Part shown: piece after piece, positions 44,986-57,043 of the stretch
Layout of the letters: each line of letters starts with the position of its first letter
Position numbering within the stretch: position 1 is the stretch's first letter
DNA from: Salminus brasiliensis
Taxonomy: Eukaryota > Chordata > Actinopteri > Characiformes > Bryconidae
Assembly: GCF_030463535.1 (NCBI RefSeq)
Contig: NC_132892.1
Coordinates: forward strand, 33,162,932 to 33,226,931
Length of the DNA stretch: 64,000 nucleotides
Direction: 5' to 3'
The notes under the pieces: generated by a model
Told to the model about the DNA's origin: nothing
Seen by the model: only the letters and a program-made list of their open reading frames with translations
Databases searched by the model: none
Program-made: the position numbers and the translations under genes

Positions 44986-47739
44986 TTGCAGTCACTCACA
45001 TTCTCCTACCAGCTGCTGCTAATCTTTCATCTGGTGGTTCTGGGTAAGTGCAGTTTCATTCAGTTTCATATACTCTAAAGGCTCTTCTTCATGATTCTCT
45101 AACATATATCATGTCATATGTTTCAGGGGCTTTTGGACAAATCTGGAAAGTGGAGTACAGGCATAATGCAATGTGTGCTTTAAAAGGGTCCACAGTGTTC
45201 ATAAACAGCTTTTATAAACATCCTTCAGGTTTCACAACGATAGATAAGTTCTGGGTCAAAAATCCAGTTAAAGATCAGGAACCGACTGACCTGAAAAAAG
45301 TTCCAGATTTTTCAGGTCGGGTTGAGTATTTAGAGAGTCAAAGACATAATTTCTCCTTCATACTTAGCAATGTGACAAAGAGGGACAAGGGCATGTACTG
45401 CCTTGAAATCACAACAAACATACAAGCGGAAAGATATTTGGGTTATCCTGGAGTGATCCTCAATGTAACAGGTCAGTTACTGTATTTCAGTATGGAATGG
45501 ACCTTGTTGTGTTGTCTTTCCTGATGTTCCCTAAATATCTTCTATCCTCTTAGATCTCAGAGTGGAGATTCCTGAACAGGTTTTGGAGGGAAATGCAACA
45601 CTTCTAAAGTGTGTGACCTCCTGCAATCTGACAGACAGATCAACGTTCATCTGGTATAAAAATGGGAAGCGTATAGGAACTCACAACCAAGAAACAAACA
45701 CCCTCTACCTCCAGCCGACTAGAATAGACGACACTGGCAGCTACAGATGTGCTGTAGGAGGATATGAACATCTTTCTTCTCCAGCGGTTTCTCTCAATGT
45801 CAGATGTGAGTAAATGCTGTAAGATACAGGATCAGTTTCCAATCAGGATCAGTTTGTGGAAAATACATTAGCCATAACATTAAAACCACCAGCCTAATAC
45901 TGAGTAGCTCCCCCTTGGGCCGCCAGAACATCTCTGACTCATTAAGGCATGGGCTCCACAAGACCTATAAAGATATTCTGTGGTATCTGGCACTGTAAGT
46001 TGTAAGAAGAGCATCAATGAGCCTTGGGTGCCCATGACCCTGTTGATGGTTCACTAGCTTTCCTTCCTTGAAGCATTTTCGCTAAGCTGAAGATCACCCC
46101 ACAGGACCTGACTGATGTTTTGGAGATGGTTTGACCCAGAAGCCGTCTAATCATCACAGTTTGGTTCTCAAAATATCTCAGATTCTTATGCATTTCTCCT
46201 GCTTCAACACGTTCATCGCCTTCAAGAACTGATTGTTCACTCGCTGCCTAACATTTCTACCCCTTGACAGGAGCCACTGGAACCAAATCATTGATGTCAT
46301 TTACTTTAGTGATTTTAATGTTATGGCTAAAAAAATAGCAAAAATGATATTGAGAATTTGTAGATCCTCCAAGGAATGTGTTAGTGTCCATCAGCCCTTC
46401 TGGTGAAATAGTGGGGGGCAGTTCAGTGACTCTGACCTGCAGCAGTGATGCAAACCCACCTGTGAAGAAGTACACCTGGTTTAAAGATTCAACACTGGTT
46501 GAAAAAGGTAGAACTGACACCATCTCTGAGTTTCGCTCTGAGGATGGTGGAAAGTACAAGTGCAAGGCCAGCAATGCGGAGAGTGTTATGTACTCTGCAA
46601 GTGTATCTCTGAATGTAGTTGGTAAGTTTTACTGCATTGACCCACTGGATGTCATAAAATTGAAGAACTGCACTATAAAAAAATATTTATAGTTGTTTTA
46701 CTTCAAGAACAGTGAATTACTCTGAAAGCACCATCATAAAACAATAATCAGTGGTTTTACTGTAATTTATTATTTTTAAAAAATGTTTTTTTTATATATA
46801 TATGTTTTTATAAATGTTTTAAATGTTTTAAATGTTTTTCTCTCTCAGTAGGCCACTCCATGGTTATCTATATTGCTGTTGGGGCTGCTGTTTTTGGGCT
46901 GGTATCTCTTCTTGCTGTGATAATCTGGTAGGATATTATATTTGAATCTCAAAAGCTGTGAAAGCATACTGTTGAAGTATATTTTTGGACGAATTCTGAT
47001 ATCTGTTTTCCGAGACCAGGAGAAGGAGGAGGCAGAAGAAAAAGACCAGAGTGAATGAACCTGACTATCAGGTAAACTGACATCTGCCTGATGTGATTAC
47101 CAATCCCTGCCACTAGATGGCAGAGCAGAATAAAGTATGTCAAATACACCTTATTACAGCACATGTCATAGGTATACATGACGCTGTCCAAGGTGCTGAT
47201 TCTGAGGTTCTGGGATTTCTTCAGACTTCCTGTGTTTTCTCTCCCCCTGTGCAGAATGTTACCACTAATGATGACATGCACACAGCTCTTCAGCTCTCAG
47301 CGAGATCCTCTAGTGATGTGCACCACACTCTCGCAGTGAGTGTCTTCATAAACCCTCCCTCTAGATCAATGGTTCCCAACCCTGGTCCCGGAGGATCCCC
47401 TGCCCTGCACACTTTAGTGGTTTCCTGCTCTAACACACTATTTTCAACGGAGGATGGGCTTGTTAGTTAGGTGGATCATATGTTTTGGGGAGGAGGAAGA
47501 ACTCTAGAATGTGCATGACAGGGGGTCCTCTAGGAACATATATCTATAAAGATACAAAAGACAGTGGAGATCTTCATTTCTGCTCCTATGCTTAATTTAG
47601 TCTTTTTCTCACACAGGCTGGTCGGTCCATGCCATCTGATGACACATACACAGCTCTCGACCCTAAGTCCAGGTCTTATAATGACACCTATACAGCTCTG
47701 GACCCTCATTCTATGAATCCTAAATACAGCAATATTTGA
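44977..47739 (+). CDS. CD22/Siglec-like Ig receptor
   Basis: Eight exons: 44977-45043, 45127-45471, 45554-45805, 46364-46621, 46852-46927 (or from 46849), 47020-47071, 47255-47335, 47617-47739; about 417 residues. Signal peptide (TFSYQLLLIFHLVVLG), V-type domain of the fish CD22-like family (CALKGSTV, KFWVKNPV), two Ig domains (CVTSCNLTDRSTFIWYKNG; SVTLTCSSDANPPVKKY, GGKYKCKAS), TM (VIYIAVGAAVFGLVSLLAVI), basic RRRRQKKKTR, and a tail with DYQ and two DTYTALDP motifs. In the V domain the expected B-strand Cys is Ser (FINSFY) and the Cys expected in the NCTLRL-type strand is Phe (HNFSFIL). In the tail DMHTAL and DVHHTL carry His where family members normally have Tyr. It is probably a B- or myeloid-cell lectin-type receptor. 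The start codon lies just after a TTTA/TTTG microsatellite, with further in-frame ATGs upstream, so the N-terminus is uncertain. AATAAA at 48310. Confidence 0.83.
45869..46329. mobile_element. MITE in an intron of the CD22-like gene
   Basis: Terminal inverted repeats TAGCCATAACATTAAAACCA (left) and TGATTTTAATGTTATGGCTA (right) match at 18 of the outer 20 positions or better. 461 bp, no coding capacity, lying between the second and third Ig exons and ending 34 bp before the third. Confidence 0.85.
47360..47535 (+). repeat. dispersed repeat TGGTTCCCAACCCTGGTCC
   Basis: Starts AATGGTTCCCAACCCTGGTC, GGAGGATCCCCTGCCCTGCA, a string very common in fish genomes; class not assigned. Intronic, directly after the exon ending at 47335. 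Confidence 0.55.
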
Positions 47740-47789
47740 TCATATGAGGTCCAAACTTTAAAGCCTAAAAAAGGTAATTCATTAAAAAA

Positions 47790-48150
47790 ATAGTTTTTCC
47801 TGCTTTTGTTGGAGTATCTGTCTCTGCTGTCCAGATAAGAAGGTTTTCTACTAGATTTTGAAGCATAGTTGTAAAGATTTGATTGCACTTGCAACAAGAA
47901 TGTTAGTAAGGTCCGGATGTTGGATAATCCCCACCCCATCACTTCCCCAACTTCCCAACTAATCCCAAAAGTATTGGATGGCGAACCAACATCATTCTAG
48001 AGAACACAGTTCGTCCACTGCTCCACAGCTCCTCAATGCTGGGGGCTTTATACCCTACTCCTGGCATTAAGGAGCATGGTGTCAATAGGTTCATGATGTT
48101 AATCTGCTCCAGAAAGTCTGCTACAAGGACTAGACAATGAATGCATTTAT
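47790..48150 (+). mobile_element. MITE family copy 5
   Basis: GGATGTTGGATAATCCCCAC, CAAAAGTATTGGATGG, GAGAACACAGTTCGTCCACT, CAATGCTGGGGGCTTTATAC, CAATAGGTTCATGATG. Lies in the 3' UTR or just downstream of the CD22-like gene. Confidence 0.65.
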
Positions 48151-50220
48151 TATAAGAGTTGTTATAAAAACATCCGGACATACGGTGTATGTGACTTTGG
48201 TCGGGGTGAAAATGCTTGAATGATTAGATTTGATCAGAAGTAAATCAGTTTTCTTACATTTTAAAATCATTATCTTTCTGAACATTGTTGCCAAAACAAG
48301 GATCAGTAAAATAAACTGAACAATTTAAATGACTGTAAAAATAAATTTGACTGTTCTCTCAGACTGTGTTTGTTGTGGTAGTTTCTGTTTTGTTTTTGTT
48401 TGTTGTTTTCTGTTTAATTCTGTTTATGCAGTAGTAAAGTAAAATAAAGAATAGGGGGTAATTTGGGCCAACATTCTGAATGAGAGAGAGTTGGAAATCA
48501 TGAGAATATCAGACAATTAAAGAGCTTCACCATCCATGTTTTAATGAAAAGAACCACGGGACATTCCACATGATTCTATTTTAAAGGGCATCCCTGCGTA
48601 GACTTGCATTTTGAAAGCCTGCAGTTGTCAATCAATCAATTGAAAAATAACTAACTAAATAAATAAGTAAACATGTAAATAAACAAATGGCTGCAATTTA
48701 AAATATAGTCCATTTTCAATTCTTATCATACAGTATGCTTATTGCATATTGTCGCTGTCACACTAGAACCATGTTTCTTCAAAACAGCAACTTGACAGGG
48801 GAAAAAAGTAGAAAAAAACCTAGTGAGACATCATGGCATGTTTATGCTGCCAGCAAGTGTTTGTTATAGAAGTTAATGGGCCACTATGGTGTGTTGAGTG
48901 CTCTGAACCACTTTCCAGAGACGACACTCCCCTCTGGCATCAGTGGCCCCTGGGGCACCACTGTTACGCCACTGGGAGACACTTAATGTGTGAGAAGTTC
49001 ATTCATATGTATTTCATTGGACCAAATCTGTCGTTATGTGCTTCACTGCTTCTATTATTTAATACATGATAAAAACCTGCTTCAACTTCCTATAATCAGT
49101 CCAAAAGTCCAAAATAATATTTTTACACTGAAAATGATTTCAGAAAGTTCATAACAGTAGAAAAGCTTAAATTACAAGTGGAACACACAAATCTAAATGT
49201 AAAAAAATCCAAATGTCAAAATGTCATTATAAATATAAATATATATATATATTTTTTTTCTGTGGGCACATTCAAACATATGTCTGTATGAACAAATGCT
49301 CAGTTTTCCACAGCTACAGTAACTTGTTGAGAAAACTTTTGATACTCAAAACTTGAGATGTTTTTATTGTTTAGATAGTTAAGTATTTAGGTTTTGCCAA
49401 ACGAATCTGAAAAATAGTTTGTTGTTAGGCTTAACCATCAGTAAAATGCTATTAAAAGCCAAATCTGTATTAAGTAAAGACAGTCAAGGTGACTTATTTT
49501 CAATATGTTAAACATTTACTGCAAATGCCCAATGTAACATATATGCAACATACAGGTACAGGTATATAAAAAAAAATGTGTTCTGTGTGATGTGCTGTGT
49601 TATATTCCTATAAATGTCCTTTGAGGTCAAGAGAGACTGGGCTCTAATTGGTTCATTTTAAGTTACTGTTCAATAAATAAAACCTGTATACTTCATTTGT
49701 TTCTTTTAAGATTTTAATTAAAAACATTAAGCATGAAATACATGAACATGTGTATATAATAATAAAAAAAACTTCAAATAAAAGGTTTAAACTGAAAAAA
49801 AATACTGTTGCTTTTTTATTGTTGAAAGACAATCAATTAAAAGATAGATTAAAAAATGCAACATTGCAAGTGCCATACATCCTCAGTGGAAATGCTATAA
49901 AGCCAAATAAATGTTCTACTTGTGCTTTTTCACACTGCTGTAGATCACAGAATGATCCTTTGCATCTCCTGCACCCAATCTGAGAGAAAAGATAAAACAA
50001 CATGCATGATGTACAGCCTTGTACAAATGCACATCTGTATGATGACAGAGACTAATGGAAAACATGCATTTGCCAACTAAAGTATAGTTTAATTTCAGAA
50101 AATCCTGTTTTTTTTTTTTTTTTAAAGGATTAATAGATTGGAGGAGAAAAACCAATGAACTATGCTATTGAGCTCCAGGACCAGTTAAGATTCCAGGACA
50201 AGATTCAATTCCTTACATCC
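48151..50220. other. AT-rich spacer between the two tail-to-tail receptors
   Basis: Apart from poly(A)-like AATAAA strings at 48310 and near 48445 and a short (AT)n near 49238-49252, nothing is recognised. The 78-codon frame at 48833-49069 is rich in His, Trp and Cys but has no splice or homology support. Confidence 0.5.
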
Positions 50221-50401
50221 TGTTTTATTTCTTAAACTAGTTGAAAATAAATGTTTACTGTTTGAATGATTGACATGATCTGCATAATTGATTTACATTT
50301 TCTTTAATTTCTTACTTTTTTTAATCACTTTTTTATCACAATGCATCAGACCTCTCCGCCAAACATCAACAAGAGTAAGATGTGAGATGAAGTGCTTGAA
50401 C

Positions 50402-51466
50402 TCACTGGCTGCAGGGAGCATGGTCATTTCCTGATTTTTTTGTGCCATCAGTGTCCTGATGAAACTTGATGCTGGCATACTGTGTATGTTCCTCAGTGCT
50501 GGAGACCGATGGCTGGCCAGGTGAGACATTCAAAGAAGCTTGAAGTGAAACAGTGGTATACAGGACATCATCTTGATTGTCTGCATCAGAGTCATTTGAT
50601 GGATCAGCTGCAATGTCTTTCAACTGATCGTGGCTATTTATGTCCTGCTGACAAATAAAAGGAAAGTAACCTTTACATATGAAAGTATGCAGGTGCCAGG
50701 TAACCCTATCAATACTCCCCTGTAAAAAGAAAAAGTATGATCACATTTGCTTTACCTTGTTAAATCCTTCTCTTTGTTTGAATCTGAAACTGGGGAAAAG
50801 AAAATGAAATGTCAAATTTATTGAATTGCAAATGCATTTCAAAAACAAAACAAAAAAATGTTTTGTATGACTAGTGAATCATCAAGTCCTTACGTGTTTT
50901 ACAACCATTCAAATTTAGCTCAAGAGCAGGCCGCAAAATGAGTAACATCATTACACTTGATGTTAAAGTGCAGCATGTACCATCAGAAAGAGACCTAACA
51001 AGTTTGATCTTCACAGGAGGTGAGCAAGGAGGAAACACTTACTGTAAAATAACATGATCATGGCAAGATCCTCTTAAACCTTTTTCTAATTTCTTATTCG
51101 ACACCATTTGAAGTTGTAAAAAGTGTGTTTTTCACAAGAAAATTCGATTTATATTAATTACATTTTATAGATGATGATTAAAGAATTTCTTCTGTTGTAT
51201 GAGTTTAGTTAGATCACTTCCATTCCTCAGCATTGATCGTATGAAGATTAAATGTCCAGGTGTTTTTCATGGGGTGTACTAACTTTTTCCACATGATTTT
51301 AAGTAACAATTTATTTAGATGACAAATGGTCCTGAACTTAACCAAAAATCCCTAAACTTACCATATCCACAAGGTGACCAACAGAAAAAAGCCTCCACAA
51401 ACTGCTAACCCGGTAAGAGCATACATAAGAGTGTTAGAATGTCCTGAAATTGATACAAACAATTAG

Positions 51467-51536
<70 letters not shown>

Positions 51537-53664
51537 CTGAAAATTTAAACAACATTAACACTTCAGAATGGAGAGACATTATAATGTCCTTGTAAAATCC
51601 ATATGAAGCATTATCAAGTCAGTAGTTGTAATTAACTAGTTGCTCATTAGTATCATTATTAACCCTCAGCAGGCTGAAAGTGTTACTACAATCTTCTATT
51701 ACCAAAGTTTGTACAAAAGTCCCTGTAGTTACTGAGCATCACACCTTAGTGTGTAATAAGCCTTTCTGTGTTAAGGTAAACAGGAACTACAGGAACTACA
51801 ATGAAATGCTATTATTGCAGAAAACACAAATAAATGTGGTCTTGTTGCTATAGTTTCTGCTTAATGATGTAGAAATTAGCAGTATTTAATTTTTTGTTTT
51901 TGACCTGTCATTCTTTATTAACCATTTCACTAATAATTCTTATTATGATCATAATAATTGCACCTCAAATGTTAAGTAAAAGAATTGTACAAGGGCATAT
52001 CAATGCATCCCTAAACTGAAGTGTTATTAACAAAATCTGCAAGTATATATTACATACTGGGCTCCAAAACTGAAACTGCCGAAGATGTCTGAGATCCAAT
52101 TTTGTTCTGAGCTTTGCAGTAGAATCGCCTTTTGTCCTCCATGGTGATGTTGATGATGCTGTAAGTGTTTCCAGATCCTACAGGTGAGCTTCCACCTTCT
52201 TCAAACCAGGTGTAGTTCTTCACAGGTGGGTTTGAATCACTGCTGCAGGTCAGAGTCACTGAACTGCCCTCCACTATTTGGGTGATGGACACTGAGACAC
52301 TCTTTGGAGGATCTAAAATAAGCAAGTTGCATTAGAATTTAAATTAGATTTTAGCTTTTAAATCATCGTAAAATGCCAGGTATGACTGTATCTACTGACA
52401 TAACACATCCAGGCAAACCGCTGGAGACTGGTCATTCCCATATTTATTAGTGGAGATACATTTATATTCTCCTCTGTCTTCAGAACGGATTTTCGGAATG
52501 TAGACATTCTGTCCTTTTCCAGCTATTTCTTTGCTTTTCTTAAACCAGTTGTAGATCTTCACAGGTGGGTTTGCATCACTGCTACAGGTCAGAGTCACTG
52601 AACTGCCCTCCACTATTTCACCAGAGGGACTGATGGACACCGAGACATGCCGAGGTTGGTCTGGTAAGAAAAAAAATATTATTTAAGAATACTAGATTGA
52701 TTGATATATGCTAATACTGCAATTGTAGCCGTACCATTTGCTCACATAACCATGGAATCTCCATAAAAGTAGATTAGAGAGTAAAATGAGGTGCTCTGGG
52801 AAACTACATTTAATTTTGACACCTTCAAAGGATGAATCATCATATTTGGCAAATTTGTGTAGTGTCACAATTGCCCCAGCTGACTGTAAGTGAAATTTTT
52901 GCAATTTGTGCAACAAACAATAGCAATAAGGATCATTACAGCAAGCCAAATAAACTCTCAGAATGGTAGAGCGTGTAAGTCTTTAAAAGCCTTGCAAATC
53001 ATCCAAACATGGATTACAGCAGTGTAAAGTTCCCTACCGCTGGACTTTAGATCTTGGGAAACTATACTCAGTACATTTACAGCCAAGTAAATTTGCTTTT
53101 GAGAATCTAAATCACTGATCTTTAACCACAATGAACACCTTTGATGCTGTTGGACATGCTGTTTGTCAGCTAGACCAAGTAGCCTAAAATCAGAACTTAA
53201 CTACATGCATAGATAAATGTGTTTAATACTCACATAAAACATTTAGTACCACTATGTCAGACTCCAAAGCACTGTTTTGAGGTAAACATCTGTACCCTCC
53301 ACTATCATTGGCACTGACATTGCTGATTGTGTATACTCGTGTTGTTTTATTTGTGATGCGTGTCATGCTGGTTTGTTTTTTTGGTCCTTCATAATGTCCA
53401 TCTGTCTTAAACCAAAAGTATTTCTCTTCAGGTGAGTTTACATCACTGTTGCAGATTAGATTTACTGTACTACCCTCCACTATTTCACCAGAGGGACTGA
53501 TGGACACCAATGTTTTCCCAGTGTGCTGATGTAGAGAGGATGATGTTACAGAAGGATCTACTGATTCAGCCAAAATCATAAGCAGGAAAACCAGAGGAAG
53601 AGGAGGAGTCATTCCGGGGGACATTGTTACCATTGTTGCCTCTGCAATTTCAGTATGCCAGTTC
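50402..53664 (-). CDS. CD22/Siglec-like ITIM receptor with a frame break in the TM exon
   Basis: Exons: 53234-53664 (leader plus Ig 1), 52400-52660 (Ig 2), 52058-52312 (Ig 3), 51362-51444 (TM), 50756-50789, 50402-50647. The start is probably ATG 53631-53633 (leader PPLPLVFLLMILAES), or an ATG in an upstream exon, which would be in frame. Ig domains show NLICNSD, YRCLPQN; VTLTCSSDANPPVKIYNWF; VTLTCSSDSNPPVKNYTWF. The tail has VLYTTVSL and TQYASIKF, two ITIM-type motifs, so the ancestral protein was inhibitory, without the family's V domain. The Ig 3 exon ends in phase 1, which opens the TM exon as HSNTLMYG and then loses the helix; the helix (ALTGLAVCGGFFLLVTLWI) is read one base over. One extra base near 51420 explains this; unrepaired, reading stops in the next exon. 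Poly(A)-type TTTATT on the plus strand at 50224. Confidence 0.78.
51466..51535. repeat. (AT)n microsatellite
   Basis: AT run 22 bp upstream (transcript sense) of the TM exon of the minus-strand receptor. Confidence 0.95.
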
Positions 53665-53699
53665 CTTGAAAAAGAAATACACAAGTTAGTTTTACAGCT

Positions 53700-54620
53700 A
53701 TTGGAATTTATAATCTAAAGCCAACATCAGCATCACAGTTGTAGAAGGACACATGGTAGACGTGGATGCCCAGCCTTTGGTAGGATATTGTTTGAGCTTT
53801 ATCATGACTTAAAGCATTACAAACAGACAATTAGGTAGCCCTTCTTGTGATATCTGGCTCAGAAACAGGCCTCTCAGAATTGATTGCTTTGCAAAGAGGA
53901 TTTAAAAGCATAATTCTAGGTCAAAGGAATGAGTTGGTAGACCTACTTTACCAAACCAGTACCAGGGACAAATGTGGATACAACTAAGCCTTGCCTGCCC
54001 CATATGCTGATTCTTCTTAACAGGAAACTGAATCTTTCCAAGAGTTGACTTTACCTCTGACCAGGGGTAAGTTCTCTCTCTGCTCTGCACTTTAATGTTA
54101 CATTAATATGATACATATGCTGCTGTTGTACATTTTGCATGTTAAAACTGTAACTCTGAACTGGGAGATGTCAGTCTGACAGGATTGGCAACAACATCTT
54201 CAGAACTACCATGGCCTTTATTATTATAATTATTCATAATTGTTCTAACTGCTAGGACATAATCATTAACTGTAAAATCAAAACATTAATAAACATTATT
54301 TTAAAATTACCTTTGAAATAATTACAGTAGTTCATCATGTAAATGTTTTAGGTCTACAGTTTTAGTTCCCTCCTGGCAGCAAGGGAAATAACCTCCTGTC
54401 TACCTTCAGGAGAATACTCTGAATTTACAGAATATTTTACAGTAATGCAAACAGCAATACTTTTTTTTAACTTGCCAAAAAAAAACAATAAGTGATATAT
54501 GATTAATTGTAGGTCGTGACACTGGGTGATCAGAATTCAGTGTTAGGACAATGTCTAATGCCAATGTCAATTTGACATTTCGTTGGTTTTAAGTTAAGAT
54601 TCAGAAACATGCAAGACAAG
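53700..54620. other. intron upstream of the leader exon, nothing recognised
   Basis: Sequence between the leader/Ig1 exon and the first candidate upstream exon. No repeat family or exon is identified. Confidence 0.4.
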
Positions 54621-54624
54621 ATAA

Positions 54625-54838
54625 AACCATGTTCAGCATTTGTGTTGGACACAGACTGAATTTGGCCTTTAACCCATCCATGCAGTCAACACACTCATAT
54701 ACACCCACCCACACAGTGATGGTGTGGTGGCAGCCATTGCTGTGTCACCTAAGGGGTGTGCTCAAAGGCCCCAACAGTGGCAGCTTGCCAAGCCTGAGTA
54801 TCGAGTCCACAACCCTGTCGTCAATAGGTGCTCTAACC
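54625..54838 (-). repeat. tRNA-SINE, minus orientation
   Basis: On the minus strand: GGTTAGAGCACCTATTGACG, GGTTGTGGACTCGATACTC (B-box-like), GGCTTGGCAAGCTGCCACTG, GTTGGGGCCTTTGAGCAC. Same family as the copy at 7353-7650. Confidence 0.7.
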
Positions 54839-54943
54839 TCTGCCCCCAAAATCATATTGGCGTAGTAGTACACATACTTTTCTTATGAGGTATTGGGACC
54901 GAAATCCAATGGCTACTAAACTTCATAATTTTAAAGTCTACAC

Positions 54944-54952
54944 TATAATAAC

Positions 54953-54994
<42 letters not shown>

Positions 54995-55075
54995 TATTAT
55001 TATTATTATTATTATTATTAGTAGTAGTAGTAGTAGTATTATATAACACACTAATAAATATTATTATTAATAATA
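54944..55075. repeat. (AAT)n-(ATT)n-(AGT)n compound microsatellite
   Basis: An AAT run meets an ATT run at about 54993, so it could fold as a hairpin; followed by GTA repeats. Confidence 0.95.
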
Positions 55076-55584
55076 ATACACTATGAAATTCTAACATTAT
55101 TAAACATTTATATGTTGTTGGCTTTTAGTCACAATGTTAAGTAACCAAATATTCAATATTTCTGCAACCTTTTGGACATAGATATGACATGTGAAGTCAA
55201 CCCAATTTTCAATTATTATAAATAATTGCATTTCAGCATCTGTTTGACATTAGTGCTTTCTGATGTCGAATTGGCTTCAGGGCCAGCTGGTTTAGTTTGG
55301 TTTAGGCAAAGCACACAAAACAGATTAATCCTAAAGTTGTGATCTTGAAAACAAAGAAATTGACCATACAGAAATGTACAATGAACTCACGGCCTGCTGG
55401 ACTTCTGTTAGAGTCATGTATATATTGCATTCTTTGTCCCCTGTGTTTTAACAGTTCTGTGCGTACACTCATGTGTTGCGTATTTATGTGCTGCTGTTGT
55501 GTGTTGCACCATGGGCCTGACGTACATTTAGTTTGGTTTTGAATTAACTTGACTTTACAGGCTTTGAGAACCATCTTGCTGTAC

Positions 55585-55619
55585 CAGGTGTTACCAACAG
55601 TAGACACAGACAGAGACAT
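55585..55619 (-). promoter_or_regulatory. candidate alternative first exon 1 (minus-strand CD22-like gene)
   Basis: On the minus strand ATGTCTCTGTCTGTG opens a 35-nt segment ending CACCTG before GTACAG, a phase that fits the leader exon at 53664. A RUNX-type TGCGGTTA (plus-strand reading, 55652-55659) followed by AAGGGCAGTCTG lies 33 bp upstream. Inferred from resemblance to the units at 57.0 and 58.3 kb. Confidence 0.35.
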
Positions 55620-55854
55620 GCAGCTTTGAAGTTAAAGTGCACAAAGGTCTTTGCGGTTAAAGGGCAGTCTGGTTGTTTTTGCTAGCTGGGCTTTGAAAAC
55701 AACTGTGGCTTAACAGACCTATATTTCTATATTGCTATATTTCCTCATCTATTCATCAACTATTGTTTGTTTAAAAAGCTTTAAAATGCAATGTGTGATA
55801 AAGTTGTGAATGCTCCAATGGAAAATCCATGAAACAAATCTATGAGAATAAATT

Positions 55855-55859
55855 CATAA

Positions 55860-55910
<51 letters not shown>
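55855..55910. repeat. (AAAT)n microsatellite at the left edge of the tandem duplication
   Basis: Tetranucleotide run; a shorter version (59182-59208) sits at the junction between the two 3.3-kb copies. Confidence 0.95.
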
Positions 55911-55912
<2 letters not shown>

Positions 55913-55950
55913 ATCATCACCCAACTTTACTGATCTGAGACCCACTCCAT

Positions 55951-56125
55951 AGTGGCAGTGGTGGCTCAGCAGTAAGAACACTGGGTTATGAATGATTAGG
56001 TTGTGGGTTCAATACCCGATAAGTTGCCACTGTTCGGCTCTTCGGGCCCTTCACCCTCTCCTCAGGTACTTCTCTGGGCACATGTGCTCACTGTCACTTG
56101 GGTGTGTGTTTACTGCATGGATGGT
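55951..56125 (+). repeat. tRNA-SINE inside duplication copy 1
   Basis: AGTGGCAGTGGTGGCTCAGC (A box), TTGTGGGTTCAATACCCG (B box), GTTGCCACTGTTCGGC, GGGCCCTTCACCCTCTC. Its twin is at 59249-59423. Confidence 0.8.
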
Positions 56126-57026
56126 GTCGGACATCTGTTCCAAATTATCGTCATGAGAAAAAAGGATTTGCAGTCTATTAAAAAAAAGGCTTCAAGTATA
56201 TTTAATTTGATCACACAGGTCTTTCAATTCATGTTCTGTATTTGCTGCACACCCAGTCATACATCTTAATCGATTGTTAGTTTATCATTATTGGAACATC
56301 TAACAACTTTATCATACATCACATTTCATGTGCAAATACAAATCTAATTTATACTAAATATATCGACATATCTTTATGCATAGAGTAGTGTAAACATTTA
56401 TAGTGTTATAGTCTGTCACCACTCCACCCACTCACTTGTGAAACTGGCCTAGTGTTAATACAAGTCGTTCTGTGCGAAGTGGCAAGACAGCAAATGCACC
56501 CAACAGAAGCTGACCGACAGAAATGCTTGTAAGCAATTGTGCTGCAAAGAAAGCTGTTTTCAACATTTAGCAAACAGTTGAAACAACCAGACTCACTTTA
56601 ACCGCAGAAACCTGAAAGCACTCTAATCAGCTCTAGAGATTCCAATGATAACGGCCAGCAGAAGTAGTGTGATTCTTTCTACCCGTCTTAAAAGTGAGGC
56701 TTTGCAGGATTTACTGCATGTATAGTGGCAGTGCTAATCACTTTATACTCTTGATTTACTCTTTATACTCTTGAGTCGCACAGCACATTTGCCAGTATTA
56801 GTTTTTAATTCAAGTGTAACACATTTACCACTGAAACATTTGCTATCATTTAATATCACAAAATGCAAAGACATTTCAGACAAGCCATTCAGACTCTTAG
56901 TCAGAACTGTGGCTACTAAGACTGTTGAGATTTTCAAAGCATTTCACTGCTAGTTGAATTGGGTTTGACTATGAATGTGATCAATAAAACTTTGAACTCT
57001 GACTTCCATTTAAAATTTACACTTAC

Positions 57027-57043
57027 CATGTACCAAGTCTCAT
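57027..57043 (-). promoter_or_regulatory. candidate alternative first exon 2
   Basis: Minus strand ATGAGACTTGGTACATG followed by the strong donor GTAAGT. Spliced to 53664 it stays in frame. A RUNX-type TGTGGTTA (57097-57104) followed by AAGGGCAGT lies 54 bp upstream. Confidence 0.4.

Noticed and set aside
48833-49069. 78-codon Cys/His/Trp-rich frame resembling a zinc-binding peptide
   Set aside because: Cys and His spacing fits no known finger, and there is no splice, promoter or homology support.
55302-55619. 105-codon minus-strand frame as a gene
   Set aside because: Only its first 35 nt make sense as a candidate first exon; the rest has no domain and reads into what is probably intron.
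56003-56269. 88-codon frame present twice (also 59301-59567)
   Set aside because: Its start lies in the tRNA-SINE, and both copies come from the same tandem duplication, so duplication is no evidence for coding.
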